Origin: Nicotiana tabacum
Taxonomy: Eukaryota; Streptophyta; Magnoliopsida; Solanales; Solanaceae
Assembly: GCF_000715075.1 (NCBI RefSeq)
Contig: NC_134087.1
Coordinates: 159,885,436-159,949,435 of the forward strand
Direction of reading: 5' to 3'
DNA length: 64,000 nt
Shown here: positions 11,382 through 23,718 of the stretch, piece after piece
How positions within the stretch are numbered: the first letter of the stretch is position 1
How the letters are laid out: each line of letters opens with the position of its first letter
The notes under the pieces: model-generated
What the model saw: only the letters and a program-made list of their open reading frames with translations
The model's database searches: none
What the model was told of the DNA's origin: nothing
Program-made: the position numbers and the translations under genes

Positions 11382-12778
11382 AAAAGTCAACTCAAAAGTC
11401 GGCCCCAGGACCACGTCTCGAAATTGGGAAAAAGTTACAAAATCCGAACACCCATTCAACCACGAGTTCACCCATACCAAAATTACTCAAATCCGATACA
11501 AAAATCTCAATCAAATCCTCAAAATTCAGCCTAAGAACTTTCCTCCATTTTCCCCCAATTTTCCACCCCAAGTCACTAATTTAATGACAAAAACAATGAT
11601 GGATCCATGTAATACAACTAAAATAGAGTTAGAATCACTTACCCCAAGTAACTCCTTAAAATCCTCTTCAAGAATCGCCCAAATCCGAGGTCTCTAGCTT
11701 GAAATATGAAAACTGATTTCAAATCCTCGTTTTTTAAATTTAGCACTGCTACCCAGTTGTCCTTCATCACGAACGCAACCCTCTTCCCGCATTCGCGTAA
11801 CACAAATCAGTGTGCTCCACTAAATTACCTTATTGGAATGCGGATTCCTCCATGCAAACGTGAACAAGCGCTTGCTCAGACCTACGTGATCGTATCTCCC
11901 TTCACGCAATCGTGAAGCACAGACGCATGAGAACCAACTGCCTCCTCACCTTTTCGCGAATGCGGCTATGCCTATGTGTTCGCAATGCACGGCCTGGCCA
12001 AACCTACGCGATTGTGTACCCCATCTCGCAAATGCATAGAGTAAAATCACCACTGCCCCAAACAAGTCTACACGATCGCAGACTTGACCACGTGATCGCG
12101 TACAAGGAAATCAGATATAGACAACAGAAAATCTTCAGCCATAACACCAAGTCCAAAATTGATCCGTTAACCATCTGAAACTTACCCGAGGCCCTCAGGA
12201 CCTCGACGAAACATACCATAAAGTCCCAAAATATCATACGAACTTAGTCGAGCCCTAAAATCACATCAAACAACGCTAAAACCACGAATCGCACTTTGAT
12301 TCAAGCCTAATTAACTTTTAAACTTCTAACTTCTACATTCGATGCTGAAACCTATCAAATCACAACTTCTTGAACCCAAATTTTGCACACAAGTGAAAAA
12401 TGACACCAAGGATCCGAGCCTGGTAACCACAAATTTCACTCTCGGTCAAACTTCTAAATTTCCAACTTTTGTCATTTCAAGCCTAATTCAACTACAGACC
12501 TCCAAATCACAATCCGAACACACTTCTAAGTTCAAAATCACCCGACGGAGCTAATAGAACCATCAAAATTCCATTCCAAAGTCGTTTACACATCAGTTAA
12601 TGTCCGGTCAACCATTTTAACTTAAGCTTTCAACCTTGAGACTAAGTGTCTCAACTGATTCCGAAACCTCTCTGGACCCAAACCAACTACCCGAGAAAGT
12701 CACATAATAACTGTAAAGCATGAAATGAGCAGTAAATGGGAGAACGGGCCTATAACTCTCAAAACGACCAGTCGGGTC
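11382..12778 (-). mobile_element. partial LTR, family 3
   Basis: Aligns by eye with 15950-17281 of the solo LTR. Shared blocks include CATGTCTCGAAATT/CACGTCTCGAAATT, ACTTAAGCTT..AACTAAGTGTCTCA and the terminal ACGACC.GTCGGGTC. The left part of the LTR is missing where the LTR of element D begins. The right end is degraded (GGGTCTTATAG instead of GGGTCGTTACA). Orientation follows the solo LTR. Short ORFs within it have no recognisable product. Confidence 0.7.
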
Positions 12779-13740
12779 TTATAGTGCTATTGCTGCTGCC
12801 CTCCCTATGAAAAGCTGGAGACGATCGAACATCTCTTCTGCTCAGGCAATTTTGCTCATGTAATCTGGTCAAAATATGCTGGGCCTTTTGGCATCACAAT
12901 TAATGGATTACAATATAAGCAACTTTTACTACAATGGTGGAATCATAGAACTTGGAATATTGTTGTTTCAGTCACTGCTAAGATCTTACCTGTAATAATC
13001 ACTTCAGAACTTTGGAGGTCCAGGTGTGCTGCGAGATATGGGAATGAAGCCCCATCAGTTCGAAGATCAGAGTCGCTAATATCACTTACCTTAAAGGACC
13101 TTCAAAACCAAAAGTTTGGGAAACTAAAACTAATTAATGGTTGGGAACAGGTGCAACAAATAATTGATAAGCCAATAGTCAAACAATTATCAGAGTTGTC
13201 AAATGGATCAAGCCACCACCTCTATTTCTAAAAGTAAATAGTGATGGGAGCTGTATAGAAGAAAATTGTGGGGCAGGTGGAATTATAAGATACTGCAATG
13301 GGAGATTGATAATGTCCTACTCTGTGCTTATGGGTTCAGGCACAAGTAACTGGGCAGAAAGTCATTTAATGTTAATTGGGCTATAACAATGCGTGGCAAA
13401 AGGCTACTGCAAAATTATCGCAGAAGCTGACTCAAAGCTACTTACTGCGTGCATAAATAGTGAAGATAATACGGCATGGAGAATGTTGCAGTCTATAGAG
13501 GAGATCCAAAAAATTGTGAATGATAAGGGAGTAGTTATTAGACATGATTTTAGAGAAGCAAACAAAGTTTCGGATAATCTAGTAGCATTGAGCCACGAAG
13601 ATCAGCTACACATCTTATTCTCAAGGTTTGACAGATTACCAAGACAACTTCGAGGGCCCATGCAACTTGACAGATGCGAGATGCCATCATTTAGGTTCAA
13701 ACGCTTGAAGGCCGCAGAGATTCAGTTCAATCCAACATGA
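12779..13740 (+). pseudogene. LINE-type zinc-binding RT tail plus RNase H fragment
   Basis: The first part translates into a zf-RVT-like segment (CCPPYEKLETIEHLFCSGNF, then VIWSKYAGPFG), typical of the end of plant non-LTR reverse transcriptases. After a frame change near 13195 comes an RNase H domain with the usual acidic positions: VNSDGSC (Asp), WAESHLM (Glu), EADSKLL (Asp) and the late REANKVSDNLV block. A stop at 13384 splits the domain; the final 115 codons are open and end at 13740. The upstream RT is absent and I see no poly(A) tail. This is the decayed 3' end of a LINE, or a related RNase H-like (RVT_3) gene, with the partial family 3 LTR on its left. Confidence 0.75.
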
Positions 13741-14309
13741 AGAGGGTCTTGTTGCACCCTACTATGCACTAGTCAAAACACAACACAACTAATAGTTCTT
13801 CTGAAGTTGATAAAAAGAGTTGCCACATAATATTTTAAGGTATAATTAAGGTATCTAAAAGTCTGTGAGATTATTATCCTAATGGTATACTAACCGATAA
13901 GATTTGGGTAAGGGTTCTAGTTATTTTAAGAGGAGGTGTTAGGCATCTCTTAAAATTCACCTGAGGTGACTCCTTAAACTTAGGCTAGGTTTGGGAAAAC
14001 AAAAGTCTACATTCTTCTTAGCTAGTTTTTAAAGTTGATAGGTAAACTCTATGAAAATGTTATAAGACTTATTTAAAAATTCACTATTTTGGGAAGGTTG
14101 TGTATATACTTTGAAAGAGAAACGATCTTATCTGTTTGTGAGTTTACAATCTCGGAAAGTAGGAAATCACCCTTTGAAATTTGTATATACCTTAAGTTGA
14201 AAACCATATAGGCTTTTGTCTTTGAAGAAAGTCTGCTATTTAAAATTCATTGTTTTGAAAAGTTTTTTTACTTTGAAGAGAAGGTTGTTATTTATTTGTA
14301 AATTTGTAG
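13741..14309 (-). mobile_element. diverged family 1 LTR, left part
   Basis: Contains AAGAGTTGCCACATAAT and GGGTAAGGGTTCTAG..GAGGTGTTAGGCATC, which correspond in order to AAGAGTCGCCACCTAAT and GGGTAAGGGCTTG..AAGGTGTTAGGCACC near the start of LTR1-LTR3. It is therefore an old LTR of the same family. Its exact start is unclear (about 13750). It continues after the solo LTR at 17287. Confidence 0.55.
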
Positions 14310-14314
14310 AGTAA
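14310..14314. repeat. target-site duplication, left
   Basis: AGTAA, identical to 17282-17286 on the other side of the solo LTR. Confidence 0.9.
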
Positions 14315-15270
14315 TGTCACGACCCCAAACTACCCGATCGTGATGGCGCCAATCACAGTACTAGGCCAGCCGATTCAACACTAATAACATAAAGGTCTTT
14401 TGTAAATTCATTTTTTAATCAAATATGATCACAAATCTTTCATTTCAATATCTCAAAATAAGCGTAAAACAATAAGCAAATTACATCAAACACTGCCTGA
14501 TTTTGGTGTCACTAGTCATAAGCCACTAAGATACAGTCCAGTGCTGTCTACTCAATACAAGATAAGACTAAAATATAATACTAAGGATAGGAAGGAGAAA
14601 TGCAAGGCTGCAGAAGCCGTGCAGCTACCTTGCTATCTCCGAAAAAATACTCAGAAATTGCTGGATGCTCTCACTCGGATACTCTGGTACCTGGATCTGC
14701 ACAAAAGGTGTAGGGAGTAACGTGAGTACGCCAATTCAGTAAGTAACCAAAGTAAATAAAGGCTGAATGAAGTGACGAGCATTTAAATGATATACATGGT
14801 ATAACATAGAATCTCAATAGAAATAACAAAGTCAAATCCATAGTTTAATTTCCGAACATCTCGTAAAACTCCAGTTTCAATGAAAGTTATTTAAAGTATT
14901 AGTTCAACATTTTTCAATAGAGTCTCAGTATAAAAGAAGAGTGAAAACGGTAATTTCATAGACAAGGCCCTCAGGCAAAGAATCACTCATATATATAGCC
15001 CATCGGGCAAGCCTCTCAGCCACTCGTGACTCAACTCTCATCAATCAACACTCACACTCAGCACTCCCGCTCAATAGATATCTCATAATAATAACCGCTG
15101 CGACATCTAGCCCAATCCGTAAATATATATAACTGACTGCTGTCAGTGGGGGTGTGTAGATTCCGGAGGGGCTCCTACAGTCCATTCGCTATATCGCTGC
15201 GGCGTGCAGCCCTATCCAACATATCGCTACCGCATGTAGCCCGATCCATAGACATATATAGATAGATAGA

Positions 15271-15306
<36 letters not shown>

Positions 15307-17281
15307 TATCGTTGTGGCGTGTAGCCCGATCCATAAATATATAATCCTCACCATCAGGCCCTTGGCCTCTCTCAGTCATCAACCTCACAGCCACTCAGGC
15401 ATTTCAGTTAAAAATCAGGGAACTCAACCCAAATAGTTTTCATATATTGAAAGTAGAGTAATGAAACTAAATCAACAATAAACAGGTAAAAATCATGACT
15501 GAGGATATGCTTTCGAATCAAAACAGTGTGAGGATACTAGTAAAATACCCCTGAGGGTCCAAACAATACGACATAAGGCCACAAACATGTCATTTAGCCA
15601 AAGTTAACAGATTCATTTCTAAAACACATAGATATCATATAGAGTTTATCAAAGTATGCAACTCTACAGTTGCCATGGGACGGACCAAGTCACAATCCCT
15701 GTGGGTGCACGCCCAAACGCCCGTCACCTAGCATGTGTGTTACCTCATTTATGAAAAGTACGAATTTCCGGTGTTTTATATTCTCAGGTCTAGATTTACA
15801 ATTGTTACTTACCTCAAACCAGACAAGAATCTACTCCGCAATGCCATTGCCTCTAAAATCAGCCTCAAATCGTCTCGAATCTATCCAAATTAGAATCATA
15901 TCATCAATACATGCCAAAGGGACAAAGGCCATGCAAAAATTATCAAATTAAACTCAAAATCCCGAAATTGTCCAAACCCGACCCCCAGCCCATGTCTCGA
16001 AATTCGATAAAAATCACATCACAAGAATCCTTATCCTCCAACGAGTCTATACATACCAAGATCAAAATTGGACCACAAATGGTCCCTCAAATCCCCAATT
16101 TAAACTCTCCAATTTTAAGCCCTAATTTCCCAATTTTCACCCCTAATCTCTTTAATTTCCATGTTTAATCAACTAAAATTCACTATAGATACGAGTATTT
16201 AGTTCAAAAATCTTACCTCAACAAGTATCCCCTTGATTTCCTCTTCAAAATCCTCCAATAGCTTCAATCCCAACTTCAAAAATGGTGGAATGGGCTAAAT
16301 TTCACGAAGGGGAACTTATATACTTTCTGACCCACGGATACTACACCTGTGGCTCCTTTTCTTCGCTTGTGCGGACCGCTTATGCGGTCAAACCAACCGC
16401 ACTTGCGATTTTCACTTAAAGTCACCAGGTTCGCATCTGCGCCCAGGCACATGCACCTGCGGTCCCGCAGATGCGCTCAACATACCGCACCTGTAGTTCT
16501 TCTTTTGATGGCCAACTTCCGCATCTGTGGTCTCCTCCATGCATTTGCGACCTCGCACCTACGGTTCCCAACCCGCTAGTGCGAAAATGACAGAAGCAAC
16601 AAAAATCTGCTGCATCAACTTAGTTCAAATCCTTCCGTCAACCATCCGAAATCATCCCGAGGCTCCTGAGACCTCAACCAAAAGTACCAACAAGTCATAT
16701 ACCACTATTCAAACTTATTCCAACCTTCAAAACACTCAAAACAACATCGAAACACCAAATCACCCTCGGATTCAAGTCTAAAGATTTCCAAACTTCCGAA
16801 TTTCGCAATCGATCCAAATACCTATCAAACCTCATCCGAATGACCTGAAATATTGCACACACGTCACAAATGATACAACCGACCTACTCCAATTTTTAGA
16901 ATTTCATTCCGACCCCGATATCAGGATTTCCACTACCGACCGAAAAATGTCAAATTTTCAATTTTGCCAATTCAAGCCTAAATCTACCACGGACCTCCAA
17001 ATTACATTCCGAACACGTTCCTAAGTCCAAAATAACTTAACGAATCTATCCGAACCATCAAAATTCACATCCGAGAAGTTCTATATATAAGTCAACACCC
17101 AGTTGAGTTTTTCCAACTTAAGCTTCCAAATAAGAAACTAAGTGTCTCATTTCAATCCATGACCATACCAAACACAGAACAACCAACATGATAGGATGAA
17201 ATACAGTTAAACAACACATAAAGAAGCAGAAATAGAGAGAACGTGACTGTAACTCATGAAATGACCGGCCGGGTCGTTACA
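14315..17281 (-). mobile_element. solo LTR, family 3 (2.97 kb), with TSD
   Basis: Ends TGTCACGACCC and GGGTCGTTACA form an inverted repeat matching at 10 of 11 bases. AGTAA flanks both sides. No gag or pol frame and no internal LTR copy are visible, so it looks like a solo LTR left by recombination between the two LTRs of an inserted element. Orientation is set by matching its high-coordinate end, inverted, to the start of the LTR at 63728. It interrupts an older family 1 LTR. ORFs of 70-90 codons inside (15670-16781) are not recognisable proteins. Confidence 0.88.
15243..15309. repeat. GATA/CATA microsatellite
   Basis: A run of GATA then CATA then TA units inside the solo LTR. Confidence 0.9.
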
Positions 17282-17286
17282 AGTAA
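17282..17286. repeat. target-site duplication, right
   Basis: AGTAA, the partner of 14310-14314. Confidence 0.9.
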
Positions 17287-19421
17287 AAGACTATTTTCGA
17301 AAATATACCTTAAGTTGGAATAGGTATACTTCATTTGAAAATCAGTTTCAGCAGAAAGCCTGTGTTTAAAACATGTTGAGGTTCATTATTTTGCAAACGT
17401 AGTTGCGTTTGGTTTTTACTTCTTGAAAGCAGCTCTCCCATTATTTTTGCAATTTATCTCACGATTTTCCAAAGAGAGTTTGATTTTACTATTAGATCTG
17501 CCAAAGTTAAAAGTTACTGAAACCGTTAGTGATAACACAGATAATTCTTTTTGTTTGTTGAAAAGATTAATTTGAAATTAATATTGATCAAACATTAGAG
17601 TAGTTAAGGTGAGCAAAACCTCTAATTTAACTTTTACCTATGCGTCTTGCTTTGCATATGTCCCTAGACAATCAAAGTATCAAAATATTCTAATATCAAA
17701 GTTAGTATTTCAAAGATACACATATATAATGGCAAAAAATAACAAATATTATTTAAGGTAAAGAAAACGGGAGTTGGACTCTTTGACGATTGGGCTAGTA
17801 AGCAAACTAGGCCCAGCAAGGATTAGATCAACAACTGCAGACTCCAATATGCGGGAAAGGTAGACTATGTCTGGAACTTGGTTCTGAGTTTAGATCAACA
17901 ACTGCAGACTCCAACTGACGATTGGGCTAGTAAGCAAACTAGGCCCAGCAAGGATTAGATCAACAACTGCAGACTCCAATATGCGGGAAAGGTAGACTAT
18001 GTCTGGAACTTGGTTCTGAGTTCCAAACGAACATAGCAGGCCCAGTTCAGATCATGCATACAAAAGGAGCAAAGGATAATTAGTATACATCGATGTAAGG
18101 TATAATTAAAAAAACTAGATGATAACAAGTAATGATGAAGGGTTGAGGGGTACAATGGGACCAATTTTACTTGTATTAATCCTATGAGGATTAATAAAAA
18201 TTACTGACCAAAGACTTAGAGTGAAACTTTATTCACGGATACAATTTCCCTGTGGACCCCTGGCACTTCAGAGTTCACAAGGGTCTCATGGTCCTTGAGT
18301 AGTGCTTGTATGAAGGAGGGATACCTTAGCTATAATCCAAGTTCACACCTAAATACCTTATCCATTTACTCTTACTCTTCCTTAAAGGTTTAGACACAAG
18401 TTTCAACTTAGCAATTTTATACATTATCAAAAATAAGCAGAAGGTTCATGATAAGCTTCTCAAAAGCTCAAATGCACAGAAGTTCAATACATTGATACAA
18501 ACAACTATAGAAGATGTTTCATTATCATCAAAATACCAAGATATTAACAATTCAAAACCAACAGCAATATTGGCCTTAAAATCCATTATTAGAACACTAA
18601 ATACAAAGATAAATTATAGTAAGTGGACTGATGGAGTCCAGTAACATCAATGACTTTAAGGTTGATCTTAACATATACCAAAATACTTAGGAGGATTATT
18701 ATTAAGATGCAGAAGGCTAATTGCATATTATCAGTAGGTAAGTGCTATCAATTCAAGTTCAGAGAGACTTAGTTAAGTGATCCAAGTATTAGTAGGTGAT
18801 AGGGAAGGACATGTACATTAACTTTATTAAATCTAGTGAATGTTAACACATTCAGGTTCATTAAACAAGGTTCATAATACTTAGGACAGGTCAACACACA
18901 TTTCAGTGATCCTCAAATCAGTCCAAAACAGATATACACATAGTTGAAACCTTATTTCACCGAACACCTACACTAATAGCATTGTTCAAACTTCCCAAAG
19001 ATGATAGCAAGTGACAGAGACATCAATGTAAATATGAAAAGTCTTTTTTTTCTAATAACATGATATCTAGTAGTAATAGTAGATGGTTAATAGGTTTTCA
19101 AACTATAAGGACCAAATAGCACTCCAACTCATGGTCAGGTTCTTCTATACATATTAGTATTAGACATACATGATGTCTATTCTTTAGTTGTCTAGGGCAA
19201 GACAAACAAACCATAATTATGTTCATTTTTAAATAGGTAAGTGAATTCATTAACAAGTTACAGAAATATAATTCAATTCATGGTCTTCATGTACACAGAT
19301 TGTCATGATAAGTAATCTCGTAGCAACATAATCAAGTCTGGGTCACTTAAACAAAGTAGATTAACATGAGAAAATAAGAGCAAGTCCTTTAATGAGGATT
19401 GTTCATTTGAGTACAGCATAA
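17287..19421 (-). mobile_element. diverged family 1 LTR, right part
   Basis: Continues the LTR interrupted by the solo LTR. CTTCAGAGTTCACAAGGGTC and the following lines resemble the GTCAAAGTTCACTAAGGGTC section of LTR0, but are strongly diverged. It stops where LTR0 begins (19422). It includes a recent-looking 132 bp tandem duplication at 17784-18022. No coding sequence is seen. Confidence 0.45.
17784..18022. repeat. 132 bp direct tandem duplication
   Basis: Copy 1 starts at 17784 and copy 2 at 17916. Copy 2 ends near 18022, about 25 bases short of a full unit. The copies look identical by eye. A 24-base segment (TTAGATCAACAACTGCAGAC..) occurs three times: once inside each copy and once at the junction, which suggests slippage or unequal exchange at that short repeat. 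Confidence 0.92.
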
Positions 19422-22400
19422 TGCCGCCCCCCCTTTTTTCCGCGAAATCGGATTTATGACATTTGGTTTGGGACAACTTGTTCCTTTTGGGAACTGGGTT
19501 TTGCAATTTGAAGGGTCGCCACCTAATGATTTAAGGTACATTAGGACACCAATAGGGTTTAATTCTATGTTCTTTTGAATAATCAGAGATAGGGTAAAGG
19601 CTTGAAATTATCCTAAGTTCGTTTGAATAATCTGCCTGCTGGTTGTAGTAACTAACAAAAGCGGATTCAAATTTTATTGTTGTTATTACCTAAGGCTTGC
19701 CTAAGTGTTTGGGTGAGCTCTTAGGAACATGGTATCTATTTACTGACTCAAAGTGTGGCAAAATAGTAACAACTTAAAATGAATGGTCTGGGATCCTATA
19801 GGCATGCTTGCTAAACCTCGTTAAATAAAGAAGGAAAGTTGTTTAAAACTGGTTCGGAATCGAACTGATTTGAAATTGAACTAGTTTCAGATTCTGTAGG
19901 TGATGGTATCTAATATTTGCTGATTTTAATCCCTATAGGCATGATATCTAACATTGAATATTAATGGAAACGAACAGGATTTTCTTGGGAATCCCTATAG
20001 GCATGATTTCTATATATTATACTGATTTCAACCTTATGAACATGATACTTGCTTATAGCCGTTTAGAACCTAAAATATGATATCTTAGTGACAACAAATA
20101 GGCAGAATTATAAATAAGTCCTATAGGCAGGTTATCTAGATGTGAAATTGATTAAGATAAACCCTATAGACATGGTGTCTAAAATGTAGAATTGAACATG
20201 TAGAATAAAAAGAAAAAGTCCTATAGGCATGCTTTTTACCCTTGAGCATACATGATTACCCAACCCTTTTCACTAGCCAGCCCCATGTGTTTATTACAAA
20301 TTATTACAGACCAGAAATAATGAATTACACCAGAAAAGTTCAAAGAAAAGTTACAACCAGAGGAAGCCTGATTCTTGACTTTCTCTCTGAGTTATGGAAT
20401 AAACCACCTCAAATGCCATTGATTCAAAGCCTTTCTCAGACTTGAGTGTGTCAAAGTTCACTAAGGGTCTCAATAGGACCCCGGGCAATGCTCACACCCA
20501 AGTTACAAAATCAGAATAGAGATAAGTGCAGTGTGGAAGTGCCAGCCCTTATGTGTCCAAGTTCATAGGGAGCTCATGGGTCCCAAGGCAAGGCTCACAC
20601 AAGGAGGGCAGAACTTAAGTTCTAAGAGGATAGTGAAAATGCAGGAACAGAGTTTAAAAACTGAGGGGATAAAGGAGAGGGGTAAAGGGTGATAGGGAAA
20701 CAGTAATCAATAACACAAAGAGTTAATAACTTTATACAAAAGGGGGTCAAGGGTTGGGAATCCATTGCAAGGAGCTCATGCACTTAGGCGTGGATCAGTT
20801 TTGGGCATGCACAAAAATAGAAGGTGCTGACATGCTTATAAACCAATCAAAACACACAACATCTAGAGGAAACATGGAGGTTGTGATCCCAGGGGAATCA
20901 GGTTTGGGTCATGCACAACAATGTCCAATACTGTCATGCCCCAAACCAGACACATGTATTGAACACATTGGGATGGGAATTTAGGATTCACAAGTTATAG
21001 TAAGTAGTGGACAAAACATTAATTCAGAATAGGAAAGGGCAGATTAAAGCATGTTTAATAATAGTGTTAGGTTAAATACAAACAGGGGACAAAACTGGAT
21101 GAAAGAGACAGTAAAGAAACATGTTGTTGTTGGTGCAGAAGCATATTACCAGTAAAATGCAAATGCAGAGAAAAATAAGCAGGTTTCCAACAGCCTAGCC
21201 TTGGCTTTCAGCCGGCTAGATAAGGCAGCAATACAAGTAGCAACAGAGAAAAGAGAGAGATTTTAGTGGAGTGTGTGTCTGAACTCAAGTATTTTATGCC
21301 TTGTGTTTGTGTGTTTGAAAGAAGAGAAGTACAGGTATTTATAGCTTTTTGAAAATGAGTGAAAGAGAAGTAATAAGCCACAAACATGGAAACAATCACT
21401 ATTTAGAATCAATTACACAAGTGATTGCCTTTGATTAAGGGATCACTTGCTTAACCGGCAGTGAAGGTTCAAAATAAGGAAAGAAATCAATTTATTGGCA
21501 GACTGATTATTGCCATAAAAGAAGTAGTAAAACAATTGAGTAAGTGATTAAGTCTAAGTACAGGAATATACTTGTTTTGGAAAGGATTCAGTAAGGCAAA
21601 ACAAGGAAAGAAAATCAATTAACCTTAACAGGCGAGTGAAATCACATTTTCACAAAAGAAAAGTTTGAAATCGGTCACACAATTGAAGGTCAATCAAAGA
21701 AGGAAAGTCAACATATAAATAGAGTGCACAAACACTGGACATGTGAGGCCAAACTATTGGCAAAAGGAAACAACATGCAATAATAGCACAAAGTTAGTAT
21801 ACAACAAACATTCGAAACATGATAGTCACGTAGGTCAAGTTTCATTGACTTAGTAGTAGAGAAAAAGATAGAGTATCAGAAGCATGCAAAGGGTCAAGTG
21901 AAAAACCCTTCTGAAAAGCATAGTCGAGTTTCAAAGATAGTAAGAATCCAGAACCAAAGGAATCACATAAAGAAAAGAGATGCTGGAACAAAGCAATTTC
22001 AAATCAAGTCGAGCAATTTCACACAAATGAATTGCACAAGCAGTTTTAGAAACTCGAATAGACCCCAAAGAAATTATGGTTTTTGAAACCAATCGAGTTT
22101 AAAGATGATGAACAAATAGATTATACAAATACTTAGCAGACTGCTTTAGAGACTCGAATGAACCAAAAAGAAATTAGGGTTTTCAACACCAATCGAGTCT
22201 AGATCAAACAAATACTAGCGAATAGACTCAGAAACCCCAAAAGAAGTCAGGACTTTTATCATGCAAACTCAGATAGAAGTACAATATGAGCAAACATCGC
22301 AAAACATGATAAAAATCAGAGAAAAGTTTTGAAATAACTTAACAAGAAAACCCTAATCGGAAAAGGTAAAGAGTTTTGAAAGCAAAGTTTTAAAAGAAAC

Positions 22401-23497
22401 TTCGAGAAAAATGCTTAGAAATTCAAAGATAACATAGATCTGAAGCAGATCTGAAAGAAATCGAAAGAACCTTAGAGATTAGGGTTTTAGAAGAACCCCA
22501 AGTGACGAGAAAGGCCTTGAAAGCCATTGATCTAAGCAGAGGAGTCAAAGGTCTGACTTGAATGGCCATGACTGGCAGAAAAAAGATCAAAGACGACCGG
22601 AGAACAGTCATCGAGCAAAGTCTGGACCAAGCCCCTTCATGATCTGGTCATTAGACCACAGAAATGAACACGTAGAAGCCATGGGAGGCTGATACAGGTG
22701 TTCGATGACCTTGGAAGGCCCTGAATTAGGGCGGATTAGGGTGGCAGCGGCTAGGGTTTGAGGGTGTTGTAGAGAGGATTTGGGAGATGAGGGGTTTCAG
22801 AGGCGGCGTGTTGTGAGGAATGAGTTAGGGTGAAGGGGTCGTTTGGGTTAAAAAAGGAAAGGGTGATTATTGGCCGTTGATCTTGAAGGATCAACGGCCT
22901 GGAATAAAACGGGTAAGTGGGGTGGTATAATAGGATATGGTTTGGGACGGTTCAGATTGCAATTGGGTCGGGGTAATTGGGCTTCAAATTGGGTTCAAAT
23001 CGGGCTATAATTGAAATAAAATGGGGCTAACATTTAAATAGCCAATTTTTCCTATTTGATTTATATAAAATAATAAAATAATTTCTGTAAATAAATTAAA
23101 GATAGTAAAATAATTTATATTACATAATTATCAAATTAAAAATAAAGGACTTAATTTTTATAGAAATAAACGCAATTAAATTTAAAAGAGGCTAATATTG
23201 CCATTATATGCAATTTAGCTTTAAAAATACTAAATCAATTTATAAAAATATAAAAAAATATCTTAGCTATATTTTAGTATAAATATAAGAATCCATTAAA
23301 CTAATCACCAAAATGATAATTTTGGGAATTATTATTGGGTTTTTATGAATAAAATAAGGGAATAAAATGGTTTAAAATCTTTAAAAATTAAGAAAAATGA
23401 TAAAACATTTGAACATACTTATACATACATATATATACTATTTTGAAAGTATTTTTTATATATATAAAAATATATACGGAAAAATTGGGTATCAACA
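19422..23497 (-). mobile_element. LTR0: family 1 LTR (4.1 kb), older 3' LTR
   Basis: Plus-strand start TGCCGCCCCCCC (changed from TGTCGCGCCCCC) and end GGGTATCAACA. It is followed by a polypurine-type tract and 123 bases of element 3' sequence, so it was the 3' LTR of a minus-strand element. It is clearly more diverged than LTR1-LTR3. It contains at least seven CCTATAGGCATG-type motifs (19790-20230) and an AT-rich low-complexity stretch (23040-23490). Confidence 0.8.
21336..21343 (-). promoter_or_regulatory. TATA box, LTR0
   Basis: Minus-strand TATAAATA followed by CC. The same box occupies the matching position in LTR1 (26111) and LTR3 (57835) and is altered in LTR2 (39938). Confidence 0.65.
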
Positions 23498-23620
23498 GTT
23501 GCCCCTCTTTACCCTGGAAGGATGAAAGAGTTGTCGGGTAAAGATATGATGGCCAATTTTGACCGAGCGGAACGGTTCGAAGAGGTTTAGGCCGCGGAGA
23601 CTTTCGGGAGCGGACACAAT
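23498..23620 (-). mobile_element. 123 bp internal remnant between LTR0 and LTR1
   Basis: Opens with GTTGCCCCTCTTTACCC (minus: a GA-rich polypurine tract ending at the LTR). It matches the first ~100 bases downstream of LTR1 and LTR2, then skips about 100 bases and ends at GGACACAAT, where LTR1 begins. It is the stump of the element to which LTR0 belonged. Confidence 0.75.
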
Positions 23621-23708
23621 TGTCGCTCCCCCTTTTTCTAGAGCGAAATCGGGTTTATGATATTTAGAGGGACAATTCATTCCATTTGGGAATTGGGTTT
23701 GCGTTTGA

Positions 23709-23718
23709 AGAGTCGCCA
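23709..23718 (-). promoter_or_regulatory. PBS-like 10-mer in U5, LTR1
   Basis: AGAGTCGCCA, 88 bases from the LTR end at 23621; identical to part of the PBS. Confidence 0.65.

Noticed and set aside
15670..16781. Three ORFs of 76-93 codons in the solo LTR
   Set aside because: No motif and no frame conservation with the homologous fragment at 11382-12778.
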